18,483 nucleotides of DNA from Holosporales bacterium (GTDB taxonomy: Bacteria > Pseudomonadota > Alphaproteobacteria > Paracaedibacterales > UBA11393). Where the stretch lies: assembly GCA_003542655.1 (NCBI GenBank), contig DPKF01000127.1, forward strand, positions 1,721-20,203. Reading direction: 5' to 3'. Positions 6,099 to 15,827 of the stretch are shown here, one piece after another. A model generated the notes under the pieces. It saw only the letters and a program-made list of their open reading frames with translations, searched no databases and had not been told where the DNA came from. The number at the start of each line of letters is the position of its first letter. Position 1 is the stretch's first letter. Both the position numbers and the translations under genes were made by a program.

Positions 6099-9000
6099 AT
6101 GAAAAAATTTAGTAAATCTATTTTTGTCGTGATTAATAATACCTTTAAGGTGTTTTTAATGTTAACGTTACTCTGTCATCAATTGGTTTGGACGATGGAG
6201 GACTATAACAATAGTCATTCTAGACGTTCTTTAGGTGATGGACTGCTCACTGTTTCTCCAATGCTTCAAGACGGTTATGAAGAGGAAACAGATGACTGTT
6301 CATCAAAAAAATTGGGAACAAGCAAAAATGAAACCAATCAGAATCAAGAATTGTCGACAGTTTGTAGAAAAAATGAATCCCACATACCAACAGATGATAA
6401 AAATGGAACCGCATTAAAAACAGAAGTGCAAGAAGAAGCTTTTCTTTTGATGAATGGATTTTATGAAGATCTTCAGCGTGTAGAAGAATCAGTGATGAGA
6501 AGTCAATTGAGATGGGCCAATTTTGACAATTTATTACAACGTTTTGGCTACCTTGTCGTTCTTCGACGAAATGATATAACCCATGAACAAAATGCTTGCT
6601 CGGTTCCTGTGTGGCTGTCAGGTGGCGCTTTTCCTGTAGCGTCAAAAAAGGCTCGTCAACGTATACTCTTCGTTGATGGGTTTAGGCAAGGAACAGAACA
6701 TGTTCTATTCAAAGCTTTTGATGTATTCTTAGCTGTGTCCATTTATCAAATAATGTCTCAATTTTTAGATAAAGAAAGGCCACTTGTCTGCCAGCCTGAT
6801 GCGCAATCAATCGATTGGTTTGATTTGGATAATAAGGCATCTATTGGATTATTCCATGATATTTTGAATCTGCCTTATGTCCAATATATTGTTCCCTGTC
6901 TCCCCCCTTTATGGGGCATCATGAAGGGCGCGATAAATACAAGAAGCGCTGATATATTAAATGGGGACGGAACACAACAAGAAAGCCAAACATCTTTCAT
7001 GCGTTATGCGGAAAGAATGAATAGCGATACTAATTTAGGAACGTCTTTAGATAAAAGAGGGCTCATAACTTTTGTTTGTAAAGATCTAAAATTGTTTGCA
7101 AGCTTATGTCGCGATTTCTCAAAGTATCTACATAATCAGCTAAGCTTTGAACAACTTGATGAGGATATCAATAGTTATGGAACAGGCAATTCAAAGTTTG
7201 CAGGGTTTTATGGCAATACGTTGCGTTGGTTAGGGCCTTATCACCCCATAGACTGGCGTTTGAATGTGATGATGAAAAATGCGCTGTGGAATCCTCATGT
7301 TTCTGAAATAGATTTACAGATTTTACAGAATCGGCTTGAACTTCTTATTAATATACAAGTCGGTTACACGCCGTTAAGTGCACTTGATCATGCGAAAAAA
7401 ATAGCCTTTGGATTGAATATTCGTGATCAAAATAAGTTTGGCGTACAGCATTTAGGGGAGAGGAGAGAGGCTTATCAAGATCTTAAGAAATGGGCTTTTG
7501 AGGTTTTGCAAGAAAAGGCAGGAAAACAGGCTAAAGAAGTAACGGAATCAGAGATATGCGCTTTAAGATGGCAGGAAAAGGTGAACAAAGCCTATGCACG
7601 ATATTTATTATGGTCGTTAGGGCAAAGTGGTTTATGTGAAACGTTCAGTTTTCTTTTGTTAAAAACCGTAAAGTTGGGCTTACAGGTCTATAGTGCGTGG
7701 GAGATCTATAAAGGGTTATATGAAGCGTTGAGTTGTCCCAAAGAACCAGGTGTTAGTATTTCCGGTGTAGAACCATGGGCTCGTGACTTAACAGGGGCAT
7801 GTTTTTATGCGAATGTGAAGGCGTTTAATATTATTCCGGGTCAACCTGCAGAAACACTTATCGGTAATTTAGGCCAGTATCATTTTAGCAGTTGTACGAT
7901 TTATTTAGATTTATCGAATAAGGGTTTAGCAAATGGTACGGTTGTTGCAGAAATTTTAAAATGGTTACAAAAACATAATATTACGGTGAAGGTACTCAAT
8001 TTAGCTGGAAATGCTATTAATACGGCGGCGGATTTTGAAGTGTTATTGCCGGCGATGAAGGAAGTTAAACATTTTAATATATCTAATAATAATATTGGTT
8101 CGTATGGAGAAGAAGGAACGATAGCGCTTGGTCAATCTTTAGGTAATTTGACCAAACTCACGGCGCTTGATCTTTCGAATAATAATATTGGTTCGTATGG
8201 AGAAGAAGGAACGATAGCCCTTGGTCAATCTTTAGGCAATTTAACACAACTCACGGCGCTTGATCTTTCGAATAATAATATTGGTAAATTTGGAGAAGAA
8301 GGAACGATAGCCCTTGGTCAATCTTTAGGCAATTTAACACAACTCACGGCGCTTGATCTTTCGAATAATAATGTTGGTAATACTGGAGAAGAAGGAACGA
8401 TAGCCCTTGGTCAATCTTTAGGCAATTTAACACAACTCACGGCGCTTGATCTTTCGAATAATATTATTGGTGGTACTGGAGAAAGTGGAACGGTTGCGCT
8501 TGGTCAATCCTTAGGTAATTTGACCCAACTCACGGCGCTTGATCTTTCTTGGAATGGTATTGGTTATGATGATGAAGAAGGAGGACTGATAGTCCTTGCT
8601 CAATCTTTAGGCAATTTAACACAACTCACGGTGCTTGATCTTTCTAATAATAATATTGGTAGTAGTTATAGAGGTAAAGGATCGATAGCGCTTGGTCAAT
8701 CTTTAGGTAATCTAATGCAACTCAGGGTGCTTGATCTTTCTAATAATAATATTGGTGAAGATGGTGGAGGAACGATAGCACTTGGTCAAGCCTTAGGTAA
8801 TTTGACCCAACTCACGGCGCTTGATCTTTCTAATAATTATATTGGTTATTATGATGAAGAAGAAACGATAGTCCTTGCTCAATCCTTAGGTAATCTAACG
8901 CAACTCACGGCGCTTGATCTTTCGAATAATGATGTTGGTGAAGATGGTGGAGAAAATGGAACGATCGCTCTCGGGCAATCCTTAGGTAATTTAACAAGAC

Positions 9001-10751
9001 TCACGGCGCTTGATCTTTCTAATAATTATATTGGTTGGTATGGAGAATTGGGGATCAGAGAGATTGCAGCATCGCTGCACTGTTTAAACAATTTTACAGG
9101 TTTGTTATTTTTTCCTCAACAAAGTACACTACAAAATATAACATTTCGGTATAGTTTATTGCTGCCCTACATGATAAAAAAACTATATACGAGAGAACAA
9201 ATTCATTCCTACTGTGCACAGTTACCATCTGGTACACAAAGTATAAATTTAAGGTCAATGCTGGATGGTAATCCTTCTTCATCAGTGATGTTATGGGTTG
9301 TAGATTGTTTGTTAAAATTTAAAAACATTACCAAGCTTGATCTTTCTCATAATAATATTGAGGCACTTGACAAAGGATCGTTGCCCCTTGTTCAATCCTT
9401 AGGCAAATTGACCAAACTTACCACGCTTGATCTTTCTCATAATTCTATTGGTTATTATGGGAACGAATTGACGGTTGCGCTTGGTCAATCCTTAGGCAAT
9501 CTAACCCAGCTCACGGCGCTTGATCTTTCTAATAATGATATTGATAGTTATGAAGGAGAAGGAATTGCTCCCCTTGGTCAATCCTTAGGCAAATTGACCA
9601 AACTTACCACGCTTGATCTTTCTAATAGTGGGATTGGCTATTTTGAGGTCATTGGTCAATTTTTAGGCAAACTGACCCAACTCACGGCGCTTGATCTTTC
9701 TTATAATTCTATTGGTTATGATGAAATAGCCATTGGTCAATCCTTAGGTAATCTGACCCAACTCACGTCGCTTGATCTTTCGAATAATAATATTGGTGGA
9801 GAAGGAGGACTGATAGCCATTTGTCAATCCTTAGGTAATCTGACCCAACTCACGTCGCTTGATCTTGCTAATAATAACTTTATTGGTCTTTATGGAGAGG
9901 ATGGGGTGCTGTATATGGCAAATTCTATAAGGAATTTAAAAAAACTCGAAGTTTTTAAAATGTCTACACCCTATATAGGCATGTATGGCACAAAGGCGCC
10001 AACGGCTCTGGTGTCTGCCCTATTATCCCTACCAAATTTAAATATAAGTGCACTTGTTTTAACAGGCATGACAAACATTAGCTGGTCACAAGCAGCTGAT
10101 GCTTTACAAAAAATACGTTCAAAAGAAATGGCAGAGGCCTGTCAAGCCAGCAAGTGCTTTAATACAGATTTAAACGATGCTCAACCTGATCAAACTTCTT
10201 TGGAAGAGTTACCTACACAATCAACGGCTAGACGTTTATTGAGTTTGGATGACAATTCGATATCTATTGTGCCACAAGAGGTATGCCTTTGCACGACAAA
10301 GATAGATGGAACTGAATCATGCGTTTGCCCAGAAGATGCATCTTCTTCTTACGGCCATACGACAGCAACCATTGGTGCATCCGCCTTAACTGGTTTTGTT
10401 TATGCTGCCTTGCCGGAGGCAGTAGGTGATATACTTGTCTCAACAGGCAGAATTAGCCCAGCCAATATTCAAAAAGTCAAAATGGCAATGAATACGGCAC
10501 TAGTTTATGCAACAGGATCTTGGATGGGGGCGGGGGCAGCTTTGCTTACAAGCAAAGGGTTGCAATATGTAGGTGTATCTGAAGATAAAGCAAGAATAGG
10601 CGGCAATACGGTAGGATTTTTAGTGAACGCCGGCCGTAACTTATCACCAACCATAGCAGTCGCAACAGCTGCAAACTTTGCTGCAGGAAGAATAGGCTTA
10701 TGGGCAGAAAAAAAGATAGCACAAAAATTTGATAAACGCTGTGTGAACTAG
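6099..10751 (+). CDS. Giant exported leucine-rich repeat protein
   Basis: 1550 residues. The N-terminus (basic start, hydrophobic core about 9-31) is a signal peptide, so it probably leaves the cytoplasm. Residues about 100-600 form a mostly helical region that I do not recognise. A degenerate LRR near 603 is followed by two blocks of 26-32-residue repeats with the consensus L-T-x-L-T-A-L-D-L-S-N-N-x-I-G-x-x-G (663-982 and 1080-1268), about 18 in all, split by roughly 97 non-repeat residues. The pattern is that of ribonuclease-inhibitor-like LRRs, which form protein-binding solenoids and are common in effectors of intracellular bacteria. A CLC/CVC cluster and a Gly/Ala-rich, partly hydrophobic tail (about 1416-1550) follow. 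The start has AGG 8 bases upstream. The role is inferred to be binding a host or surface partner. Confidence 0.83.
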   Translation: MKKFSKSIFVVINNTFKVFLMLTLLCHQLVWTMEDYNNSHSRRSLGDGLLTVSPMLQDGYEEETDDCSSKKLGTSKNETNQNQELSTVCRKNESHIPTDDKNGTALKTEVQEEAFLLMNGFYEDLQRVEESVMRSQLRWANFDNLLQRFGYLVVLRRNDITHEQNACSVPVWLSGGAFPVASKKARQRILFVDGFRQGTEHVLFKAFDVFLAVSIYQIMSQFLDKERPLVCQPDAQSIDWFDLDNKASIGLFHDILNLPYVQYIVPCLPPLWGIMKGAINTRSADILNGDGTQQESQTSFMRYAERMNSDTNLGTSLDKRGLITFVCKDLKLFASLCRDFSKYLHNQLSFEQLDEDINSYGTGNSKFAGFYGNTLRWLGPYHPIDWRLNVMMKNALWNPHVSEIDLQILQNRLELLINIQVGYTPLSALDHAKKIAFGLNIRDQNKFGVQHLGERREAYQDLKKWAFEVLQEKAGKQAKEVTESEICALRWQEKVNKAYARYLLWSLGQSGLCETFSFLLLKTVKLGLQVYSAWEIYKGLYEALSCPKEPGVSISGVEPWARDLTGACFYANVKAFNIIPGQPAETLIGNLGQYHFSSCTIYLDLSNKGLANGTVVAEILKWLQKHNITVKVLNLAGNAINTAADFEVLLPAMKEVKHFNISNNNIGSYGEEGTIALGQSLGNLTKLTALDLSNNNIGSYGEEGTIALGQSLGNLTQLTALDLSNNNIGKFGEEGTIALGQSLGNLTQLTALDLSNNNVGNTGEEGTIALGQSLGNLTQLTALDLSNNIIGGTGESGTVALGQSLGNLTQLTALDLSWNGIGYDDEEGGLIVLAQSLGNLTQLTVLDLSNNNIGSSYRGKGSIALGQSLGNLMQLRVLDLSNNNIGEDGGGTIALGQALGNLTQLTALDLSNNYIGYYDEEETIVLAQSLGNLTQLTALDLSNNDVGEDGGENGTIALGQSLGNLTRLTALDLSNNYIGWYGELGIREIAASLHCLNNFTGLLFFPQQSTLQNITFRYSLLLPYMIKKLYTREQIHSYCAQLPSGTQSINLRSMLDGNPSSSVMLWVVDCLLKFKNITKLDLSHNNIEALDKGSLPLVQSLGKLTKLTTLDLSHNSIGYYGNELTVALGQSLGNLTQLTALDLSNNDIDSYEGEGIAPLGQSLGKLTKLTTLDLSNSGIGYFEVIGQFLGKLTQLTALDLSYNSIGYDEIAIGQSLGNLTQLTSLDLSNNNIGGEGGLIAICQSLGNLTQLTSLDLANNNFIGLYGEDGVLYMANSIRNLKKLEVFKMSTPYIGMYGTKAPTALVSALLSLPNLNISALVLTGMTNISWSQAADALQKIRSKEMAEACQASKCFNTDLNDAQPDQTSLEELPTQSTARRLLSLDDNSISIVPQEVCLCTTKIDGTESCVCPEDASSSYGHTTATIGASALTGFVYAALPEAVGDILVSTGRISPANIQKVKMAMNTALVYATGSWMGAGAALLTSKGLQYVGVSEDKARIGGNTVGFLVNAGRNLSPTIAVATAANFAAGRIGLWAEKKIAQKFDKRCVN
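8085..9042 (+). repeat. Tandem LRR-coding DNA repeats, block 1
   Basis: Ten consecutive repeats inside the LRR gene. Five successive units starting at 8085, 8178, 8271, 8364 and 8457 are each exactly 93 bp and nearly identical; later units drift to 90-96 bp and diverge. All length changes are multiples of three, so the frame is kept. The near identity points to recent duplication or gene conversion. Confidence 0.9.
9336..9890 (+). repeat. LRR-coding DNA repeats, block 2
   Basis: A second, more diverged block of about seven units in the same gene. It shares the segments CTTGATCTTTC, GGTCAATCCTTAGG and ACCCAACTCACG with block 1, but unit lengths are uneven (about 78-96 bp). Two units with K-L-T-T-L-D-L-S (9420s and 9600s) are most alike, showing separate internal duplication. 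Confidence 0.85.
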
Positions 10752-10900
10752 GTTAATAAAGTACCATCAAGTTACCGTTTTAAGGTCTGCGGTAATATAA
10801 ATTTCTGGTAATAAATATTTTTAAAAGAAGTTGATCGTTTTTTCTTGCTATTTAAATTTTTGTATGTAACTTATTGGATAAAAGGCTGCATAGGATTAAC

Positions 10901-10905
10901 GGAGG
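10901..10905 (+). promoter_or_regulatory. Strong ribosome-binding site GGAGG
   Basis: A full GGAGG lies 5 bases before the ATG at 10911. It is the strongest Shine-Dalgarno in the window and fixes that start. Most other genes here have only AGG or less. Confidence 0.7.
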
Positions 10906-10910
10906 ATTAA

Positions 10911-13238
10911 ATGCTTTTTAGTACATCTCATAAAAAACCAGTATTTCTTGTTTTATTGGTTATTCCCTTTCCTTTTCTTGTCAATCCACTATTTTCTGTT
11001 GATGACTTACTGATTAGAAAAAATCATGTAAGTGAAACGTTTTTGACCGGTATTAAGGAGGAGCTTCCGATTGTGATGGCACGGGCAGATTATAGAGAAA
11101 GAATCAAGGGTTATTTGAGTTCAGGAGGCAATTCTAATCTTTCTTTCCCGAGAACGATAACTGACAGACATTATGAATGGGGTTTTTTACATTTAGCCGT
11201 TGGAAAAGCTTCTGCTAGAAGCAGAGAAGAAATGGAAGAGCAAGATAGGGATGTGGAATTAGTGCGTTTCTTGATAGGTAAGGTAAATATTAACCATAAA
11301 GATTCAAATGAAAGAACGGCTCTTCATCTTGCTGCGTATAGTGGGCCAGGGAGGGTTATTGAAGTTCTGCTGCAAGAAGGCAAGGCTTACCCGTTGTATT
11401 TTGATAAATTATATTTACTGCCAAGTGATTATCATGTATTGGCTCACGTTTTCAACGATGCAACCGTTTATAGTCATCCTATACTAATGGCTTCTGAAAA
11501 ATCGGCAGAAAAGAGACTATCTGAAACGCATACCACAAAAGAAAAGGCTGCCTTTATACGTTCATTTGAAGAATCTTGCAGTTCAACACAATTAAGTTAC
11601 GCCTTGTTGGGTGCACGCATTTTAGCAAAAGATAAGGCAACGTTTAGTGTTTCTGGTTTTCTTAATTTAATTAGTGATGTTTTACCATCTCCTATTGCGC
11701 TAGGGACGCAAGGGCTTGCACTGGTTGCTGATCTTGCTGAGCAGAATTTAGAAGAAAAAAGTCGACAAAAGTATGTCAGTAATTTTCAAAGAATTTTTAA
11801 TAAGGAAACGGCTTTCAGAAATACGGCTCATTTTCTAGCTAACCGTTATGAATTATTTATTCAAGCATTAACAGAACAAGGTGCTGCGGATTTAGGAGAT
11901 TATGCGGCAGAAAAAGTCAACGATTATTTACAAAGTGAGCAGTGTGACGGATTTCGTTTTGTGGCCCAAATAGAGGCGATGCTAGCCAATATTGAAAAAG
12001 ATGCTTTTCTGCAAAAAAAAGTTAAACTTAAACAGCCAAAAGGATCGAAAAGCGAGGTATGTGCTTGGAAAATATTTAATATCAAACAAAATAGGACCTT
12101 ACTAGCTGATAGGGAAGAAATCCCAGCTATGCCTGTTGGTGTTGGGTATCGTTATGATAAAGAAGAAGAGGAACGACTTAATGCTTTGGTTAGGATAGTA
12201 GACGAATCGGCGCCAACTACAGCGGTTGAAAACGTTTCCATTAGAGAAGAAAATATAAAGCCGGTTGATATGCTTGATTTTTCACAATTATCGTTGGAAA
12301 AGTCGTTAGTAGATGCTTTGCGTAATAATTATACACCGCAGCAAGCTGAAACGGTTATCTCTCTCAATCTTGCTCATCAGCATATAACGTCAGATGTTGC
12401 AGCGTCTTTGAATCAATTTTCTAATCTCCAATCACTCAACTTAACAGACACCAGAATTGAACAGGAGGCGTTACAAAAAATGGAACAATTATCATTGAAC
12501 CATTTGCTGGAAGTAGATTGGCGTAGAAATGCAAGCATTGCTATTAATAAACCGACTTTAGTACTTTTGTCTCGTGCTGTGGATGCTTTGAACCGTACTG
12601 CTTCTCGTGTGCAACATCTATTTGATAATGATACGCTTAATAAACTTGGTCACTACCACGAAGAAAATGGTGATATAGAAAAAGCCCTAGGTTTTTACGA
12701 ATCGGGTACTGATGCTTTTAATAAATTAGCTTTTGTGAAATTAAGCACTCAACGTTCTACAAATGATGATCATGCTTTTAGTCGGGAGTATCGCTGTCTA
12801 TCAGATCTTGTCGCTATGCACGATAGTCACGGTCAGTATATGATGGCGTATCTATATAAAAACGCTAAAGCGGATACTTTGCGTAAATTACGTGCTTTAA
12901 ATGTTGTTTCAGCTTCTATGAATGAGAATGAGGCAAAAGAGGATTTAAAATCGAAAGCTATTGATTTGTATAAGTTAGCAGCAGAAATAGGGGGGCACAC
13001 CAGAGCAGCTAAAGCTCTAGCACAAATGTATGATGCACGCAAACCACAACTATTTGCACCCAGACCAAGTGGGGGACACCAAACTTCTAGATGCCAGTTA
13101 GAAGAAGAGTTAAAATATTGGAGAATTGCAGCGCAAGGACAACGCAGTGTTTTAGAGGGTGCTAAAGAATATGTAGAATCTGCGCCAGAAAATATTTCAA
13201 GAATTGAAATGGCATTGAATCAACTTATGCAACAATAA
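10911..13238 (+). CDS. Exported ankyrin/LRR/Sel1-TPR-like multidomain protein
   Basis: 775 residues with a signal peptide (hydrophobic 11-29). Ankyrin-like repeats lie at about 88-122 (F-L-H-L-A-V, with an insertion) and 128-159 (NHKDSNERTALHLAAYSG...). A long helical middle is followed by an LRR-like pair (about 482-535, V-I-S-L-N-L-A and L-Q-S-L-N-L-T). The tail (about 565-775) is TPR/Sel1-like (L-G-x-Y-H-E-x-x-G-D-I-E-K-A-L-x-F-Y-E) and is clearly paralogous to the protein at 15828-16598: both have KLSTQR, L-Y-K-N, LEEELKYW and V-E-S-A-x-E-N-I-x-x-I-E in order. These are all protein-binding folds, so an exported scaffold or adaptor is likely; no catalytic motif is visible. The kinase-like gene follows after 9 bp, and the same neighbour order recurs in the second pair, suggesting the products work together. 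Confidence 0.8.
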   Translation: MLFSTSHKKPVFLVLLVIPFPFLVNPLFSVDDLLIRKNHVSETFLTGIKEELPIVMARADYRERIKGYLSSGGNSNLSFPRTITDRHYEWGFLHLAVGKASARSREEMEEQDRDVELVRFLIGKVNINHKDSNERTALHLAAYSGPGRVIEVLLQEGKAYPLYFDKLYLLPSDYHVLAHVFNDATVYSHPILMASEKSAEKRLSETHTTKEKAAFIRSFEESCSSTQLSYALLGARILAKDKATFSVSGFLNLISDVLPSPIALGTQGLALVADLAEQNLEEKSRQKYVSNFQRIFNKETAFRNTAHFLANRYELFIQALTEQGAADLGDYAAEKVNDYLQSEQCDGFRFVAQIEAMLANIEKDAFLQKKVKLKQPKGSKSEVCAWKIFNIKQNRTLLADREEIPAMPVGVGYRYDKEEEERLNALVRIVDESAPTTAVENVSIREENIKPVDMLDFSQLSLEKSLVDALRNNYTPQQAETVISLNLAHQHITSDVAASLNQFSNLQSLNLTDTRIEQEALQKMEQLSLNHLLEVDWRRNASIAINKPTLVLLSRAVDALNRTASRVQHLFDNDTLNKLGHYHEENGDIEKALGFYESGTDAFNKLAFVKLSTQRSTNDDHAFSREYRCLSDLVAMHDSHGQYMMAYLYKNAKADTLRKLRALNVVSASMNENEAKEDLKSKAIDLYKLAAEIGGHTRAAKALAQMYDARKPQLFAPRPSGGHQTSRCQLEEELKYWRIAAQGQRSVLEGAKEYVESAPENISRIEMALNQLMQQ

Positions 13239-13247
13239 AAGAAGAAA

Positions 13248-15629
13248 ATGAACATGTTTATTCTGCTTACGTATTTTTTTTCTGTTCTTTTGGGTGGCGC
13301 TATTGGGGCGGATTTCTGTTTTCTTGAGGAAAGAACAGAGTGTGACGCGTTGAGCGAAAGAATTGTTAAAGTCACAGAGGCTGAGCCTTGCGTTAACTTG
13401 CAGATTGTTCATTCTTTTTCAGCGTATATAGAAAAAAAGAAGGATGCTTATTTACGTGGGTGCTGGAACGCTCTTAAACAGAAGATTAAACATCCTGAAG
13501 ATCTTATGCCTGACTTTCATATTGTTTTTTCAGGTGGAGAGAGTATTTATAACAGACTAGATAAATTAGTACAAGATATTCAAGATTTTAAAGCCATAGA
13601 GTTTCAACATCAACTTGACGTTAGACCTTTTGATGAACTTCTCAATTTTTATACCGTTTATCGTGAAAGAGCTGTAGAATTTATTAACAACCGTAACGAG
13701 TCATCGGATGGCTTGGCACTTCTATATGAATATTTACAGCCTAAGGCTGTCATAATGGCTGATTTGGTGGATTATCAAAACCGTCCTTGGATGTTTTGGC
13801 GTGTAAAGCAACAAAAAGCCCGTTTTATTACTTCATTGGATGAATCCGGTAGATTAAAAGAAAAACAACCTGGTGCTAATCACTATGTAGAATGTCTTCC
13901 ACCTGAAAAACCTGAAGTATATTTTAAGTTAGATGGATTACCAGCACTTCAGCCGGTTAAAGAAGCCATGTTGCAGGGATTGTACCAATGTTTAAATATT
14001 CCTGTGCCACAAACAAAACTTATGGTCATTGCTCATCTATTTTTTGGCAAACATGAAGAAATGACGCCTTATGTAATTCAAGCGTCGAAAGCTGTTCCTG
14101 GCGACTCAGCGAAAGCGCTCTTTGAATTACAAGACAGTATTCCTGATCTTGATTTAGATTCTTTTTCATATCAAGTATTAGGTTCGTTGCTCACAAATCC
14201 ATCCGATGGTAAACCCAGAAATTTTATTCATAATGTATCGGAAAGAAGCTTAACCAGTATAGATAATGATGAAGTTTTTAATGAAGCTTTTAATAAAAAA
14301 AACTATGTGTCTACTAAAACAATACTGTACCTTCTTCCTCAAATGAATTATATCCTTCCAAACGCTATTAAAACAATTTTTGCAAACCTGATTTCAGAAA
14401 ATATTATGACTCAATGGGTTCATATATTCGAAAAACATAATGAAAGTTGGCAGTCTCTTGATAGAGCTCTTAGATTCTACTGTCCCCTGAAAGATAATGA
14501 AAGTATTTTACTTCAAAGAGGTCTGTTTTGTTCTTTACCTATTTCTATAGAAAAGAAAATTTTGGAGAACGTTCAATGCACTTTACAAAAAATTAGGCAA
14601 CATATTGAAAGCAGTCATACACTTTTTGAACTTTTGAAAAAAGTGGATCCGCTTGTGTATTGTTTTTACGCAGATTTACTGGAAAAACACAAAGGCAACC
14701 GCATGAATGCTTTTGGTGAGCTACATCAAGATCGTACACTAACCTTAAATTCTTGGCAGTCATTCGATTTAGGCAAGCATGCCATTGCTATAAGAGATGA
14801 AGAGGTTGCCGTATTGGAACCCCTAGTTTGTGGAGGTGATCTAATTGCTCTCACCCATTTAAGCTTAGAAGGGCATCAGTTAAGTGTAAGGGGCATGAAC
14901 ACATTTATCCCAACGCTTGGAAAACTATCTGGCATGAAAAGCTTGAATGTCAAAGCGTTGAACCTATGTAACCGTGAAACAGGTATAGAATGGGCGCGCG
15001 GGTTGGCAACTCTTTTTTTAGCTAATCACTTATTATTTCTCAGTGATTTGAATTTGGAAAATTGTGGGCTAGGCACTGATGGTTTAGATATCTTAATTCC
15101 AACCCTAAAAAAGTTGATTTGTCTGAAATCTTTAAACTTAGGGGGCAATGAGCTTAGCTACGCGTCCACAAAAATTTTAGACAGATACTCATCCACCATA
15201 TCTCAGCTATCTGATTTGAATTTAAGAAATAACCGATTTGGTTGTGAAGGAATTCAAACGGTGATTCGTTTGCCAGTTTTTAATGATAAAGATAAATGCA
15301 AGAATCTAAAAATGCTAGATTTTGATAATACATTAATAGGAGATAAGGGCGTTTCCAGTTTGAGCCTCACGTTTTTACGTCTGTCGTCTTTAATATATTT
15401 AAAGTTAAGCAAAAATGAGATTGGTAATCAAGGCGTTTTGAAATTATGTGGTAATATTAAATTTCTTAAGTCTCTTGAATGCTTGACATTAAGTGACAAT
15501 AAAATAAGTGATGTTGGTAGGTTGCTAGAAAATTTGGAAAAGATTGCATCCTTTCAAAACTTAGATTTAGCAGATAATCCTATTCAAAAAATTGAAACAA
15601 GTCAGTATAGATTTCAAGTAAAATTTTAA
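13248..15629 (+). CDS. Exported kinase-like protein with C-terminal LRRs
   Basis: 793 residues with a signal peptide (1-21). Residues about 220-400 show an ordered set of motifs resembling the protein/lipid-kinase fold of the HipA and PI4K type: V-Y-F-K with Lys227, K-E-A-M with Glu239 followed by L-Y-x-x-L-N-I-P-V-P-Q-T, a catalytic-loop-like D320-G-K-P-R-N325, and a metal-binding-like I-D339-N-D341. All are shared with the downstream paralogue (16595 on) at nearly the same spacing, so the residues are conserved. Phosphotransfer is inferred, not shown. Residues about 530-785 are six or seven irregular LRRs (L-S-D-L-N-L, L-K-S-L-N-L-G-G-N, L-K-L-S-K-N-E-I-G-N-Q-G). The gene starts 9 bp after the previous stop and is probably in the same transcript; an in-frame ATG at 13254 is an alternative start. 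Confidence 0.78.
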   Translation: MNMFILLTYFFSVLLGGAIGADFCFLEERTECDALSERIVKVTEAEPCVNLQIVHSFSAYIEKKKDAYLRGCWNALKQKIKHPEDLMPDFHIVFSGGESIYNRLDKLVQDIQDFKAIEFQHQLDVRPFDELLNFYTVYRERAVEFINNRNESSDGLALLYEYLQPKAVIMADLVDYQNRPWMFWRVKQQKARFITSLDESGRLKEKQPGANHYVECLPPEKPEVYFKLDGLPALQPVKEAMLQGLYQCLNIPVPQTKLMVIAHLFFGKHEEMTPYVIQASKAVPGDSAKALFELQDSIPDLDLDSFSYQVLGSLLTNPSDGKPRNFIHNVSERSLTSIDNDEVFNEAFNKKNYVSTKTILYLLPQMNYILPNAIKTIFANLISENIMTQWVHIFEKHNESWQSLDRALRFYCPLKDNESILLQRGLFCSLPISIEKKILENVQCTLQKIRQHIESSHTLFELLKKVDPLVYCFYADLLEKHKGNRMNAFGELHQDRTLTLNSWQSFDLGKHAIAIRDEEVAVLEPLVCGGDLIALTHLSLEGHQLSVRGMNTFIPTLGKLSGMKSLNVKALNLCNRETGIEWARGLATLFLANHLLFLSDLNLENCGLGTDGLDILIPTLKKLICLKSLNLGGNELSYASTKILDRYSSTISQLSDLNLRNNRFGCEGIQTVIRLPVFNDKDKCKNLKMLDFDNTLIGDKGVSSLSLTFLRLSSLIYLKLSKNEIGNQGVLKLCGNIKFLKSLECLTLSDNKISDVGRLLENLEKIASFQNLDLADNPIQKIETSQYRFQVKF

Positions 15630-15653
15630 TAGATAGACTGGTTTAGGGTTTGG

Positions 15654-15678
15654 CTTGCCCCCGGAAAGTAGTACACAC
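15654..15678. mobile_element. Possible IS3-type terminal repeat remnant
   Basis: The text TTGCCCCCGGAAAGTAGTAC in the gap between the two gene pairs resembles the CCCCCGGAAA-type inner part of IS3-family terminal repeats. No partner repeat or transposase fragment is present nearby, so it may be a lone scar or chance. Confidence 0.25.
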
Positions 15679-15827
15679 TATTATGAACTAGGGTTCAACC
15701 AATGAATGGTATCAATTACCGACTTTAGCCCGTAGAGTCAATTTAAATAGATTGGACAACATGGGTTGTTTATTAGACTATAGAATACTATACTGGCTAT
15801 GAAATTAAGATCTTAATAGGATTGTTT

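Noticed and set aside
6247..6645. A 132-codon minus-strand open frame inside the LRR gene.
   Set aside because: Antisense to the N-terminal part of the large LRR protein, which has a signal peptide and a ribosome-binding site; no domain or start signal of its own.
8085..9042. Regular 93-bp tandem DNA repeats that could suggest a non-coding satellite or CRISPR-like array.
   Set aside because: The units are continuous in-frame LRR codons without unique spacers, and all length changes are multiples of three.
10772..10795. Inverted repeat TTACCG / CGGTAA after the LRR gene, considered as a terminator.
   Set aside because: Stem of only 6 bp, a 12-base loop and no T-run following.
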